A DNA stretch of 64,000 nt from an uncultured Amylibacter sp. Its GTDB lineage: Bacteria > Pseudomonadota > Alphaproteobacteria > Rhodobacterales > Rhodobacteraceae. The DNA is taken from positions 2,497,001-2,561,000 of the forward strand of contig OX044354.1 in NCBI GenBank assembly GCA_943846615.1, read 5' to 3'. Each line of letters begins with the position of its first letter. Position 1 is the first letter of the stretch. Shown here in pieces: positions 34,399-43,255 of the stretch. The notes beneath the pieces were generated by a model. It searched no databases. It saw nothing but the letters and a program-made list of their open reading frames with translations, and was not told the DNA's origin. A program made the translations under genes and the position numbers.

Positions 34399-35667
34399 GT
34401 GAAATTATCATTTTTAAAAAGACCTAAGGTGTGTGTCACGACGAGGATTAGTGATGCACTGCCAAGGGTTGGCGGAGCTTTAATGTTGGGCGTGTTGGCC
34501 ATGGTGATTTCGCCAGCAACGGCGCAGGCGAAAAAGCTGGAGGCACGTGTCTGTTTGAACATTCCACAAGGGCACAATTATGACAGTGACAGCGGGTTCG
34601 AAGTGGTTGTAAAGCCATCAACGGCTGGCATCGCAAAGAACCTAAAGCCTGTCACGTTGGTATTGGCGAGGAGCGGGCGGGGGGCAAGTGGCGCGATCGA
34701 ATCTATTTTTGGGGGCAGCGGTTCCAGCACGACGACCCTGCCAATTGGGTATACATGCCAGCGCTTTACCATTGGATCAGCAGGTGGAATGGTGAACGAT
34801 TTTGAACTGACATCAGAGACAGAAATTGATGCGAAGTTGATCGGTGGTAATGATATTTGTGCGGATGAGTTGTATATCCAAAGGTTTGTAGACGGGGTTG
34901 ATATCAAAATCGCGCGGTTCTTAAATAAAACGCGATTGTGTTGGGGCGACGATTTCCCCAATGCCAAATATACACAAACCCTTAAGCCAGCGTATTTTAA
35001 TGATGGGCGGAATTTTGTAAATGCGACCGCAGCATGGGCACCCATATGCCGAACCACAAATTGCGATTCAACGAAAACCGTTACGATCGGATATACTGTA
35101 AAGGTGGGCAATACCCTGACCAATGCGTCATCAACCACAATAAAACGTGAAGTGTCTGCTGGGATTAAAAAGGAAGGGTTTGAGGCGAGTACAAGCATGT
35201 CGAAATCCACAACCAATTCCGTTTCAAAAACCGTATCAACGGACATTACGAACAGCACGATAAAATCCAGAACCGTGAATTTAGGATATAAACCCGAAGT
35301 GCGCCGAAAGCTGGGTGTTGTGAGTGTTTGGGAATATGTCATTTACAGCCATATGTCTGACGGTTCCACCGTGGCGGTTCCGACGGGATTACGTGGATGT
35401 TCGAATTCCGACACGGAACCAAAATTTGGACCAGGCAGCCCTGATGTTGACCTATCCTGCCAAGGTGCGTTGAATGCCGTGGCATGTGCACAAGAAAATG
35501 GAGAATGTACGTTTATGAGCGCTGGTACGTATCACGTGTTTTATGGTGTCAGCGGGAATAGCATTTCCAAGATCGTTGATAGACCAATCATGTGTACGAA
35601 TGATGCGTTTGGGCATGATCCTGCACCGGGCGTGGATAAGCGGTGTTGGGGATATTCTGTAAACTAA
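34399..35667 (+). CDS. Secreted protein with aerolysin-like Ser/Thr-rich segment, function unknown
   Basis: A 422-residue exported protein from GTG 34399 (TGGAGGG upstream). The signal sequence is long and ends near PATAQA. Mature residues about 47-180 form a beta-rich domain with paired Cys (RVCLNIPQG, YTCQRF, NDICADELYIQ, RLCWGDD), loosely PLAT-like. Residues about 225-300 are alternating Ser/Thr (NASSTTIKREVSAGI, STSMSKSTTNSVSKTV, STDITNSTIKSRTV) followed by SVWEYVIYSH, resembling the insertion-loop region of aerolysin/ETX-MTX2 pore formers. A Cys-rich C-terminal part follows. The pore-former link is inference from pattern. Flanked by AT-rich DNA; possibly acquired. Confidence 0.6.
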   Translation: MKLSFLKRPKVCVTTRISDALPRVGGALMLGVLAMVISPATAQAKKLEARVCLNIPQGHNYDSDSGFEVVVKPSTAGIAKNLKPVTLVLARSGRGASGAIESIFGGSGSSTTTLPIGYTCQRFTIGSAGGMVNDFELTSETEIDAKLIGGNDICADELYIQRFVDGVDIKIARFLNKTRLCWGDDFPNAKYTQTLKPAYFNDGRNFVNATAAWAPICRTTNCDSTKTVTIGYTVKVGNTLTNASSTTIKREVSAGIKKEGFEASTSMSKSTTNSVSKTVSTDITNSTIKSRTVNLGYKPEVRRKLGVVSVWEYVIYSHMSDGSTVAVPTGLRGCSNSDTEPKFGPGSPDVDLSCQGALNAVACAQENGECTFMSAGTYHVFYGVSGNSISKIVDRPIMCTNDAFGHDPAPGVDKRCWGYSVN

Positions 35668-35675
35668 TCCATGTT

Positions 35676-35703
35676 GGGCATCCAATTTGGGTGCCCCATT
35701 TCA
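35676..35703 (+). terminator. Weak hairpin between convergent genes
   Basis: GGGCATCC, loop AATTT, GGGTGCCC, then ATTTCATT. The stem has imperfect pairs and a poor T-run. It may act in both directions between the secreted-protein gene and the cytochrome b561 gene. Confidence 0.45.
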
Positions 35704-36240
35704 TTAGCGGACCATGCGCCGCAGTGTTTCATCGCGTATGATGAGATGACGGTAGAGGGCCGCCAGAATATGCATGGTTGCTAGCGCCGTCATGGCCATT
35801 GCGGCGTAGCCGTGCAGCATCAGGAAAAGATCAGCGACTTTTTCGTCTTCGCCCCAGATGAGGGGGATGTCAAAGAGGCCGAAGAAAGGGATGGAGAAGC
35901 CCGTTGCGGATGAACCGATCCAGCCGAAAAATGGTGTTGCCAGCATCAGGACGTAGAGGACGGTGTGAACCAGTTTTGCCAGCAGGTGTTCCATTGGTTT
36001 TGCGGGCAGAGCAGCGGGCGGCGGGTTTGTGACGCGCCACAGGATGCGAATTGTGATCAGTGCCAACAGCAACATGCCAAATGCCTTGTGGCGGGGGATT
36101 AGGTGGTAGTTATCGGGGCCAAGTTCGAGGTTTGAGATGTATTTGCCAAAGAAAAACATAGCCCACAAGCCAATGGCGATGATCCAGTGTAGGGATTTTG
36201 TGATCCAGCCGTATTGAGTGGGTGTGTTGCGCGCGCTCAT
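35704..36240 (-). CDS. Cytochrome b561 (prokaryotic di-heme type)
   Basis: A 178-residue four-helix membrane cytochrome. Heme-ligand His candidates lie in KSLHWIIAIGLW, IPRHKAFGML, LVHTVLYVLML and MLHGYAAMAMTALATMHILAAL, the usual pattern of CybB-like proteins that move electrons between quinone and periplasmic acceptors. It overlaps the yceI stop region by four bases with the order yceI then cybB, a pairing common in proteobacteria. Confidence 0.9.
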   Translation of the reverse strand: MSARNTPTQYGWITKSLHWIIAIGLWAMFFFGKYISNLELGPDNYHLIPRHKAFGMLLLALITIRILWRVTNPPPAALPAKPMEHLLAKLVHTVLYVLMLATPFFGWIGSSATGFSIPFFGLFDIPLIWGEDEKVADLFLMLHGYAAMAMTALATMHILAALYRHLIIRDETLRRMVR

Positions 36241-36797
36241 TGTTTTTGGATCGCGGCGAGGATGTTGATGCGTAGGTCTGGTGCGACCTCTTTAGGGTAG
36301 CCGTCAGCGCCAAAATCAAAACGATCTAAGGTGCCAATGATTTTTATAAACAGGTTGTCGCGTTCGTTTACATCACTGCCCCTTGGGCGGAAAAGTTGGG
36401 CGGTGAGGGTGAGTGGCTTTGTGATGCCGCGCACTGTGATGTCGCCGTTGATCGTGGCGGTATCGCCCGCGCCTGTGACGGATTTGGACTGAAATGTGAT
36501 TTCTGGGAAAGCTTTGGCCGACAGGATTTTTTTGGATCGCATGGCTTGGGTGCCGAAAACGAACCCACCTGTGGCTGTTTTTGTTTTTAGTGTTACGGAA
36601 ACGGTGCTGTTTTGTAATGCTTGGAAATCGACGGCGACGTTGATGTCGTAATCATTGAAAGCACCGATGATATCCTTTCCACCAAAAGTATAGGTGAAGT
36701 TTACGTCGGTGTTTTGGGTGTCGACGGTGTATTTGACAGGGGCTGCCGTCACGTTTGATGCGAATAGGCAGATTAAAAGGGTGAATAAAATACGCAT
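36237..36797 (-). CDS. YceI family periplasmic isoprenoid-binding protein
   Basis: A 186-residue lipocalin-like protein with cleavable signal ending SNVTAA. Strands KYTVDTQNTDVNFTYTFGG, the conserved FPEITFQSKSV and GDITVRGITKPLTL are YceI signatures. YceI proteins bind polyprenyl-type quinones or lipids in the periplasm. The coupled cytochrome b561 downstream fits a role with ubiquinone. The gene opens 69 bases from the nusB stop on the same strand. Confidence 0.9.
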   Translation of the reverse strand: MRILFTLLICLFASNVTAAPVKYTVDTQNTDVNFTYTFGGKDIIGAFNDYDINVAVDFQALQNSTVSVTLKTKTATGGFVFGTQAMRSKKILSAKAFPEITFQSKSVTGAGDTATINGDITVRGITKPLTLTAQLFRPRGSDVNERDNLFIKIIGTLDRFDFGADGYPKEVAPDLRINILAAIQKQ

Positions 36798-36865
36798 GGT
36801 GATCCCGTACCCAGAAATTGGGTATGGGGTATCTTAACGTGCGAAAGCGTGATGTGAAATCACGT

Positions 36866-37324
36866 TTATGCGAATTTGTCTGGATGCGCTTCGCGAGCCA
36901 TATGATCGAGGACGGCGTTTACAAAGCGGCTCTCGTTGCCTTCGGGGAAGAAGGCCTTGGCCACGTCAACGTATTCGACGATTGCCACCTTGGGTGGGGT
37001 GTCGCCGATAACGAACTCTGCGCCCGCTGCGCGAAAAATTGCGCGGACGGTTGGGTCGATGCGGTCGATTGGCCATTTGGCGACCAAGGCGCGATCGGTC
37101 ATTTGATCGATTTTGGCCTGTTGGTTGACGGCATTTAAAAGGATTGCATCGAACAGGTCGATGTTGCCTTCGGCGTATGTGTCGCCTTCCATGATCGCAC
37201 CAAAACGGTGATCGACGAATTGTTCGCGTACATCATCCATTGATTGATCGGAAGATTCCATTTGGAACAGGGCCTGAACCGCATAAAGACGTGCGGCGGA
37301 TTTCATTTGTTTTTTAGATGTCAT
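36866..37324 (-). CDS. nusB: Transcription antitermination factor NusB
   Basis: A 152-residue all-helical protein with ARLYAVQALFQME, the DAILLNAV helix, and IDRIDPTVRAIFRAAGAEF and VAIVEYVDVAKAFFPEGNESRFVNAVLD (in parts), typical NusB. It functions with NusA, NusE and NusG in rRNA antitermination. Its ATG overlaps the ribH1 stop by four bases; ribE-ribH-nusB is the standard alphaproteobacterial order. Confidence 0.94.
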   Translation of the reverse strand: MTSKKQMKSAARLYAVQALFQMESSDQSMDDVREQFVDHRFGAIMEGDTYAEGNIDLFDAILLNAVNQQAKIDQMTDRALVAKWPIDRIDPTVRAIFRAAGAEFVIGDTPPKVAIVEYVDVAKAFFPEGNESRFVNAVLDHMAREAHPDKFA

Positions 37325-37869
37325 GTTGTTTTCCGCGGGTCGCCCGCCATGTGAATGAATTCGGATGCAGGTTTGAACCCGATGTTTTTCGAGATATTGG
37401 AGAGGTCGCGTGATAGAGCGATCAGTTCTAATGCGGCAATGGCGGCAGCTGCGCCGCAGTTATCCTTGCGCGGGCTGGCCATTTTCGCCAGTTGTTTTTT
37501 GTTAGAGGCGCAAAGGATCGCGCTGCCCAGTGGGTAACCTGATGCGCCGATGGAACCAATGCCGCGCAATGTTTCGCCGTACATCGCCGTTGCCGCGCGA
37601 TCATCGGATTCGTTTACCACAGAGCCCAGCAAAACGTAGCCGTCAAAGCGGCCTGAATTGATGATCAGCTTTAGGGCGGTCGCCAAGTCCAGAACGCCAG
37701 AAACCTCGAATACCTCAAACGGGATGTCGTTTTTTTCCAGCAGGGTAGATGCTCCCTTGGTCAGGCGATCCGCGATGCTGGGGTTATAGCGTGCAGAAAT
37801 CACCGCGATTTTTGGGTTTGACCCCGAAAAATCAGGGATGTCTTTGGATTTACGAGAGGTAGATAGCAT
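37321..37869 (-). CDS. ribH1: Degenerate lumazine synthase paralogue (RibH1-like), catalytic His missing
   Basis: A 182-residue RibH-fold protein in the classical place between ribE and nusB. The fold is recognisable (IAVISARYNPSIADRLTKGA, GRFDGYVLLGSVV, YPLGSAILCASN, RKDNCGAAAAIAALELIAL). However, the motif normally reading V-I-R-G-E-T-x-H-x-D is VVNESDDRAA here, so Arg replaces the catalytic His (position 91) and the Arg-Gly are lost. The usual PGA.E.P block reads VSGVLDLA. The start at ATG 37869 has AGGAAA upstream. Probably no longer a lumazine synthase; it may retain a structural or regulatory role. RibH2 at 7492 would replace it. Confidence 0.8.
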   Translation of the reverse strand: MLSTSRKSKDIPDFSGSNPKIAVISARYNPSIADRLTKGASTLLEKNDIPFEVFEVSGVLDLATALKLIINSGRFDGYVLLGSVVNESDDRAATAMYGETLRGIGSIGASGYPLGSAILCASNKKQLAKMASPRKDNCGAAAAIAALELIALSRDLSNISKNIGFKPASEFIHMAGDPRKTT

Positions 37870-37894
37870 TGGGTTTCCTGATTGTGATGTGCAG

Positions 37895-38515
37895 TTATGA
37901 AGTCCGGCGCACATCGGCTAGACGCGCCACATAACGCGCGAGAGTGTCAATCTCCAGATTTATTTTGTCGTTTACGGCAATATCTGCCCATGTGGTGTTC
38001 TCTTTGGTGTGTGGGATCAGATTTACGTTGAACGTATCGCCGTCCACATCGTTTACCGTCAGGGATGTGCCGTCCAATGTTACAGAGCCTTTTTGTGCGA
38101 TAAAACCCGATAGTTGGTGTGGAACAGAGAAGGTGACGACTGTGCTGTCGCCAACGGCGGTGATGTCTGTGATGACTGCAACGCCATCGACGTGGCCCGA
38201 TACGATGTGCCCGCCCAATTCGTCGCCTAGTTTCAAAGCGCGTTCCAGATTAACGCGTGACCCGATTTTCCATGCCTTTCGGCCTGATGCGATGTTGGTT
38301 TTGGAAACGGATTCGGCGGAGATTTCGACGTCAAACCAATCGCGATCATTTTCGCGGCCTTTTGTGATGACCGTCAGGCAAACGCCGTTACATGCGATGG
38401 ACGCGCCGATATCGACGGTGTCGGTATCATAAGCCGTTAAAATACGTGCACGTAGATCACCTGTTTTTTCCAATTCAGCGATTTCGCCAACGTCTGTAAT
38501 AATCCCAGTAAACAT
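37895..38515 (-). CDS. ribE: Riboflavin synthase alpha subunit
   Basis: Dismutates two lumazines into riboflavin and pyrimidinedione. The 206 residues form two tandem lumazine-binding barrels: the first opens MFTGIITDVGEI with CNGVCLTV, the second has LGGHIVSGHVDGVA and VTLDGTSLTVNDVDG. ATG 38515 is the conserved MFTGII start. It is first in the leftward ribE-ribH1-nusB unit. No FMN riboswitch precedes it. Confidence 0.95.
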   Translation of the reverse strand: MFTGIITDVGEIAELEKTGDLRARILTAYDTDTVDIGASIACNGVCLTVITKGRENDRDWFDVEISAESVSKTNIASGRKAWKIGSRVNLERALKLGDELGGHIVSGHVDGVAVITDITAVGDSTVVTFSVPHQLSGFIAQKGSVTLDGTSLTVNDVDGDTFNVNLIPHTKENTTWADIAVNDKINLEIDTLARYVARLADVRRTS

Positions 38516-38688
38516 GCGGTAATCCTTTGAAGTGGAAGGGTGTAAATTACGTTTCAATGGAATTTATCACAGGGCAGTGGAAGATGTATAGTTGATATGT
38601 TAGGTTTGATACATATTTAAGAGTTATGATCACGTTAAGCCTGGGGTGTTATAGGGGCGTAAGTTACTGTGGATCATTGAAGGGGATT

Positions 38689-39987
38689 ATGAATACAGTA
38701 TCAATACCATCGCGTGCACAACGTAAGTTCCTGTTTTTACAGGGGCCGCATGGGCCGTTTTTTTATGAGATTTCGCGCATATTAATGGCGTCTGGTGCTG
38801 TTGTGCAAAAAGTGGGATTCAACAAGGGTGATGAATATTTTTGGCGTGATGGTGCGACGTATACGCCGTTTCATGGTGTGAATGATGATTGGGCCGCCTA
38901 TTTTCGGGAAGTGATCAGCAATGGCGTGACGGATATTGTGCTTTACGGTGATGCGCGGTTTTTCCATGTCAGTGCAATTAAGATCGCCAAAGAGGCCGGC
39001 ATCACGGTGCATTGTTTCGAAGAGGGATATTTGCGTCCCTATTGGGTGACATATGAACGTGGTGGTGTGAACGGAAATTCGCGCATCATGTCGACGCCAA
39101 TCTCTGAAATGCGTTCGGCGTTGAAAAAGATTGATGATGAACAGCCCGAAGCGCCAGCGCGTTGGGGCGAGTTGCGCAATCATATGTTTTATGGTGCATG
39201 GTACCATTTCCATGTGTTGTTTCGGAATGGGGCCTATCCGAATTACAAAACCCATCGCGCGGCATCCATTCGCCAAGAGTTTTCATCACATGCAAAGCGG
39301 TTGTTCATGATGCCGTGGCGGTCATTCAAACGGGCGTATGATACGGCGCGGATTATCAAATCTGGCTATGTGTACCATTTGGCGATGCTGCAATTGGGCC
39401 ATGATGCGTCAATTGTGGATCATAGCCCCTATGAGGACATGGAAGGGTTTATGCGCGATGTGGTCGAGGCGTTTTCCCTAAAGGCGCCGGGTCATCACCA
39501 TTTGATTTTTAAAGCGCATCCATTGGAAGATTACCGTGTCGAGGTGGACAAGATTGCGTTTCGATTAGCAGAGGAACATGGGTTAACGGGGCGGGTGCAT
39601 TTTTTGAATGGTGGCAAGCTTGCCGAGTTGTTGGGAATTGTGCGTTCCGTCGTGACGGTGAATTCGACGGGTGGGCAGCAGGCGCTGCGCCGAGGTTTGC
39701 CAGTAAAGACATTGGGCGACAGTGTGTATTCAAAACCAGAGCTGACATCCCACCAGAGTTTGGCCAGTTTTTTTAAAAACCCGCATACTCCTGATTTACC
39801 TGCGTATTTGGATTATCGTCGCTATCTGTTAGCGACATCGCAAATTACCGGTGGGTTCTACTCAAAAAAGAGTCGCGTCCGATTGATTCGTCAATCGGTT
39901 GATATGGTGCTGTCAGATCACGATCCCTATCAGCTGTTATCCGAGTCCGAAGCGGCACCTATGCAACAAATTAAGCTGATTAAGTAA
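38689..39987 (+). CDS. kpsS: KpsS-like capsule beta-Kdo transferase
   Basis: A 432-residue capsule biosynthesis protein. RKFLFLQGPHGPFF near the N-terminus, FEEGYLRPYWVTYE, HHLIFKAHPLEDY and VNSTGGQQALRRGLPVKTLG are KpsS/LipB signatures. In group 2/3 capsule systems KpsS adds the first beta-Kdo to phosphatidylglycerol, and KpsC extends the linker. ATG 38689 has AAGGGG upstream; the longer frame is rejected. It begins a rightward three-gene capsule set divergent from ribE. Confidence 0.9.
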   Translation: MNTVSIPSRAQRKFLFLQGPHGPFFYEISRILMASGAVVQKVGFNKGDEYFWRDGATYTPFHGVNDDWAAYFREVISNGVTDIVLYGDARFFHVSAIKIAKEAGITVHCFEEGYLRPYWVTYERGGVNGNSRIMSTPISEMRSALKKIDDEQPEAPARWGELRNHMFYGAWYHFHVLFRNGAYPNYKTHRAASIRQEFSSHAKRLFMMPWRSFKRAYDTARIIKSGYVYHLAMLQLGHDASIVDHSPYEDMEGFMRDVVEAFSLKAPGHHHLIFKAHPLEDYRVEVDKIAFRLAEEHGLTGRVHFLNGGKLAELLGIVRSVVTVNSTGGQQALRRGLPVKTLGDSVYSKPELTSHQSLASFFKNPHTPDLPAYLDYRRYLLATSQITGGFYSKKSRVRLIRQSVDMVLSDHDPYQLLSESEAAPMQQIKLIK

Positions 39988-40059
39988 CGCGATAAATCGG
40001 CACTGGAAATCTGTGGCGATTTGAGTAAAAGTGCGCGGTAAATACCATGGGGACAGGTA

Positions 40060-41181
40060 ATGATGTTTACGACTGGAAAAGTTTTTAAAGCAGCGGTAGC
40101 TGGATTGGTTATCGCCGCGCTAAGTGGTTGTGGATTGCCGCGTTCAGGGCCGAGTAAGCAACAATTGTTGGCTGGTAGTGAAGATCGCAAAGGCGATGCG
40201 TTGGTTGTGGTGATCGACGCGGATGTGATCGAGAAAACGAAGTACACCAAGAAGCTGTCATTTGGCCCTGCGTTTACCAAAGCGGGATCGATCAACACTG
40301 ATGTTGTGCGTTCGGGTGATCAGCTGTTGTTGACGGTTTATGAAAACGTCCAAGCGGGCGTTTTGGGCACCGCTGGTGTGCCATCATCCATTAACAATCT
40401 ACAAGTTGACCAATCTGGTTTCATCTTCGTGCCATACGCTGGCCGGATTAAGGCCGCTGGCAGCACGATTGAAACAGTACGTCGCCGCATTGAGAGCAAT
40501 TTGGCAGATCAGACACCAGATCCGCAAATTCAACTGGCGCGTTCGACGGGTATTGGCGCATCTGTCACCATCGTTGGTGCGCAGGCGCAAGGTGTGTTCC
40601 AGATTGATGCATCGTCAACGCATCTGTCGTCCATGTTGGCGCGCGCGAACGGGACACGTGGCGAACCAGAAACAACGATTGTAAAGGTCACCCGCGGCCG
40701 CAACACGGGTTCGATTTGGTTGGCTGACTTGCTGACTGATCCCGCGAATGACATCCATTTGCGCCCAGGTGATCGCATTTTGTTAGAGGCTGATAAACGC
40801 CGCTATTCTGTATTTGGCGAAATTGGCACAGGTTTAAAAACGTTTTCGAAACCACAAATGACATTGTTTGATGTGATTGCCAGCAACGGTGGTATTAAAT
40901 CAACAACAGGTGATCCGCGCGGTGTGTTTGTTTTGCGTAACGAAATGCCACGTATTGCGTCGTTCTTCTATAACGAGCCGAACTATGTTGATTCAAAACG
41001 CATCATGTATGTGTTCAATCTGTTGCAACCAAACGGTATCTTCTTGGCCAATGAATTCCAAATTCGTGATGGCGATATCGTTTACGTAACCGAAGCACCG
41101 TATTCACAATACAGCAAATTGATCCGTACATTGGTAACGCCAGTGAATACGCTCGATGGTCTGGCAAATCGGTTTAAATAA
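40060..41181 (+). CDS. Outer membrane polysaccharide export lipoprotein (Wza/KpsD-like)
   Basis: A 373-residue lipoprotein: signal FKAAVAGLVIAA and lipobox LSGCGLP. A poly-export domain covers about residues 87-170 (VRSGDQLLLTVYEN, VDQSGFIFVPYAGRIKAAG, the Wza-type pattern). SLBB-like segments follow (YSVFGEIGTGLKTFSKPQMTLFDVIASNGG, in parts; RDGDIVYVTEAP). It should form the outer membrane exit channel for capsule. Its stop lies eight bases before kpsC. Confidence 0.92.
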   Translation: MMFTTGKVFKAAVAGLVIAALSGCGLPRSGPSKQQLLAGSEDRKGDALVVVIDADVIEKTKYTKKLSFGPAFTKAGSINTDVVRSGDQLLLTVYENVQAGVLGTAGVPSSINNLQVDQSGFIFVPYAGRIKAAGSTIETVRRRIESNLADQTPDPQIQLARSTGIGASVTIVGAQAQGVFQIDASSTHLSSMLARANGTRGEPETTIVKVTRGRNTGSIWLADLLTDPANDIHLRPGDRILLEADKRRYSVFGEIGTGLKTFSKPQMTLFDVIASNGGIKSTTGDPRGVFVLRNEMPRIASFFYNEPNYVDSKRIMYVFNLLQPNGIFLANEFQIRDGDIVYVTEAPYSQYSKLIRTLVTPVNTLDGLANRFK

Positions 41182-41188
41182 ATAGGCA

Positions 41189-43255
41189 ATGGCCATAAAA
41201 AATAACGCCCCAGGTAGAAGACAACGTTTGTTCGTCTATAATCTGGGGCTTCTTTTTTATCGCCGTGCACGGCGGATTTTAGAGGCGCATGGGTACGATG
41301 TGAAGTTCGGCTGGCCGCGTTATGATACCGATATGATTGGTGTTTGGGGCCGCAAGAGGACATCGCGGCGTGGACGTGCTTTGGCTGCGAAACGTGATTT
41401 ACCATTATTGACGATCGAAGATAGTTTTTTACGTTCCGTGCGCACGGGACGGCAGGGCGCCCCCAGTTTGGGCGTGATTTGCGATCGACGCGGGATATTT
41501 TTTGACACAACCAAAGACAACGACTTAGCCGCGTTCATCAAGGCATCTGTTGGCGTGCCACAGGTTGATTTGGACAAGGCGGCGGCGGGGATCGATGCGC
41601 TGCGAACCCATCAATTGTCCAAATACAATGCGTTTGAATTGGATGATCCTGATTTGCCCGGCGATTACGTGTTGGTGGTGGATCAAACCAAGGGCGATGC
41701 GTCGGTGCGATTGGGTAGGGCAAATGCCGACAGTTTCCAAAAGATGTTGAAATGTGCAATGGATGAAAATCCGGGTGTGAGGGTTTTGATTAAGGCGCAT
41801 CCAGAAACTGTGGCAGGCAAGCGGTCGGGGCATTTTCAGGCGGCGGATGCGCAGGGTGTCGTTGAATTTTACGACCGTCCCGTATCGCCATGGCGTTTGA
41901 TGAAAACAGCGCGCGCTGTTTATTGCGTGACCTCTCAGATGGGGCTGGAAGCAATTTTTGCTGGCCATAGACCTGTTGTTTTCGGGTTGCCGTTTTATGG
42001 GCGTTGGGGGTTAACGGATGATCGCCATGAGGCGGCCGAGCAACTGGGTTGGCGCAAGCCAGAACACTTGTTTTGGGCGGCCTATCTGAAATATCCGCTG
42101 TGGTATGATCCGTTTTTTGAACGCCGCAACAGTTTTTATCGCACCGTTGATGTGTTGGTGGCGCAGGCTAAGAACTGGCGTGATGGATCGCGTGGTGCGG
42201 TGATGTTGGGGATGCGGTTATGGAAACGTGGTTTTCTGCGCCAGATGCTGGGGTCGGCGGGCGGCCGTATTCAGTTTGCAAATGGGTTAGAGGCGGCGTT
42301 GAATGCCGCGCGTGAAAACGCGGCACCGTTGTTTGTTTGGGGACAGACGGGTGGTGAAAACCTGTCTGCGATGGCCGAAGCGGATGGTGTTGATATTGTC
42401 ACGGTTGAAGACGGGTTTGTGCGGTCCAAGGGATTGGGTGCGGAATTGGTGCGGCCTTGTTCCTTGGTTTTTGACCGGCAGGGAATTTATTATGATCCAA
42501 GTGGCCCCAGTGATCTAGAGGATTTGATTGCCGCATCCGTGGATTTACCGACGCGTGAAATTGAACGCGCAGGGGCTTTACAGCGCCAGTTCTGTCGCGC
42601 GGCGCTGTCGAAATACAATCTGGGCGGGTCAGAGCGAAAACTGCCAGAAAAACAGGGGCGTCAGATTGTTTTGGTTGTCGGGCAGGTTGAAGATGATGCC
42701 TCCGTTACGCTGGGCTGTGATGTGATCAAAAGCAACAAGGATTTGTTGTGGGCGGCACGCCAAGCATTTCCCAAAGCGTATCTGATTTATAAACCGCATC
42801 CAGATGTTGAGGCGGGGTTGCGGTCTGGTGCGGTTGGTGCAGAAACATTGCGCGCCACGGTGAATGGCGTTGCACGTAATAGCGATATTACGGGGCTGAT
42901 TAAGGGCTGTGATGTCGTGTGCACCATGACGTCATTGGCGGGTTTTGAGGCATTGTTGCATGGCAAACAGGTCGTTTGTTTTGGTGTGCCGTTTTATGCG
43001 GGCTGGGGTTTAACCGATGATCGTGGCGATGTGCCCGAACGACGCACAGCACGACCCAGTTTGGAACAGCTGATCCATGCCTGTTTGATTGGATACCCAC
43101 GCTATTGGGATCCGATCAGTGGGGATCCTTGTCCAGCGGAAACCGTGTTTGAACGGTTTGAACGCGGACAGTATGGGCCGCAAGGGACCGCCACGACCAA
43201 GGCGTTGGCAAAGTTGCAGGGTGTGTTCTCGAGTTATGCGCATTTGTGGCGCTAG
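41189..43255 (+). CDS. kpsC: KpsC-like dual capsule Kdo transferase
   Basis: A 688-residue protein with two homologous halves, each holding the KpsC features. Half 1: IEDSFLRSVRTG, VLVVDQTKGDASV, LIKAHPETVAGK, VVFGLPFYGRWGLTDD. Half 2: VEDGFVRSKGLGA, LVVGQVEDDASV, IYKPHPDVEAG, VCFGVPFYAGWGLTDDRGD. KpsC carries two Kdo transferase modules that build the alternating poly-Kdo linker. Inner membrane transporter genes (KpsMT-like) are not in the window. Its 3' end overlaps convergent ribD by four bases. Confidence 0.93.
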   Translation: MAIKNNAPGRRQRLFVYNLGLLFYRRARRILEAHGYDVKFGWPRYDTDMIGVWGRKRTSRRGRALAAKRDLPLLTIEDSFLRSVRTGRQGAPSLGVICDRRGIFFDTTKDNDLAAFIKASVGVPQVDLDKAAAGIDALRTHQLSKYNAFELDDPDLPGDYVLVVDQTKGDASVRLGRANADSFQKMLKCAMDENPGVRVLIKAHPETVAGKRSGHFQAADAQGVVEFYDRPVSPWRLMKTARAVYCVTSQMGLEAIFAGHRPVVFGLPFYGRWGLTDDRHEAAEQLGWRKPEHLFWAAYLKYPLWYDPFFERRNSFYRTVDVLVAQAKNWRDGSRGAVMLGMRLWKRGFLRQMLGSAGGRIQFANGLEAALNAARENAAPLFVWGQTGGENLSAMAEADGVDIVTVEDGFVRSKGLGAELVRPCSLVFDRQGIYYDPSGPSDLEDLIAASVDLPTREIERAGALQRQFCRAALSKYNLGGSERKLPEKQGRQIVLVVGQVEDDASVTLGCDVIKSNKDLLWAARQAFPKAYLIYKPHPDVEAGLRSGAVGAETLRATVNGVARNSDITGLIKGCDVVCTMTSLAGFEALLHGKQVVCFGVPFYAGWGLTDDRGDVPERRTARPSLEQLIHACLIGYPRYWDPISGDPCPAETVFERFERGQYGPQGTATTKALAKLQGVFSSYAHLWR

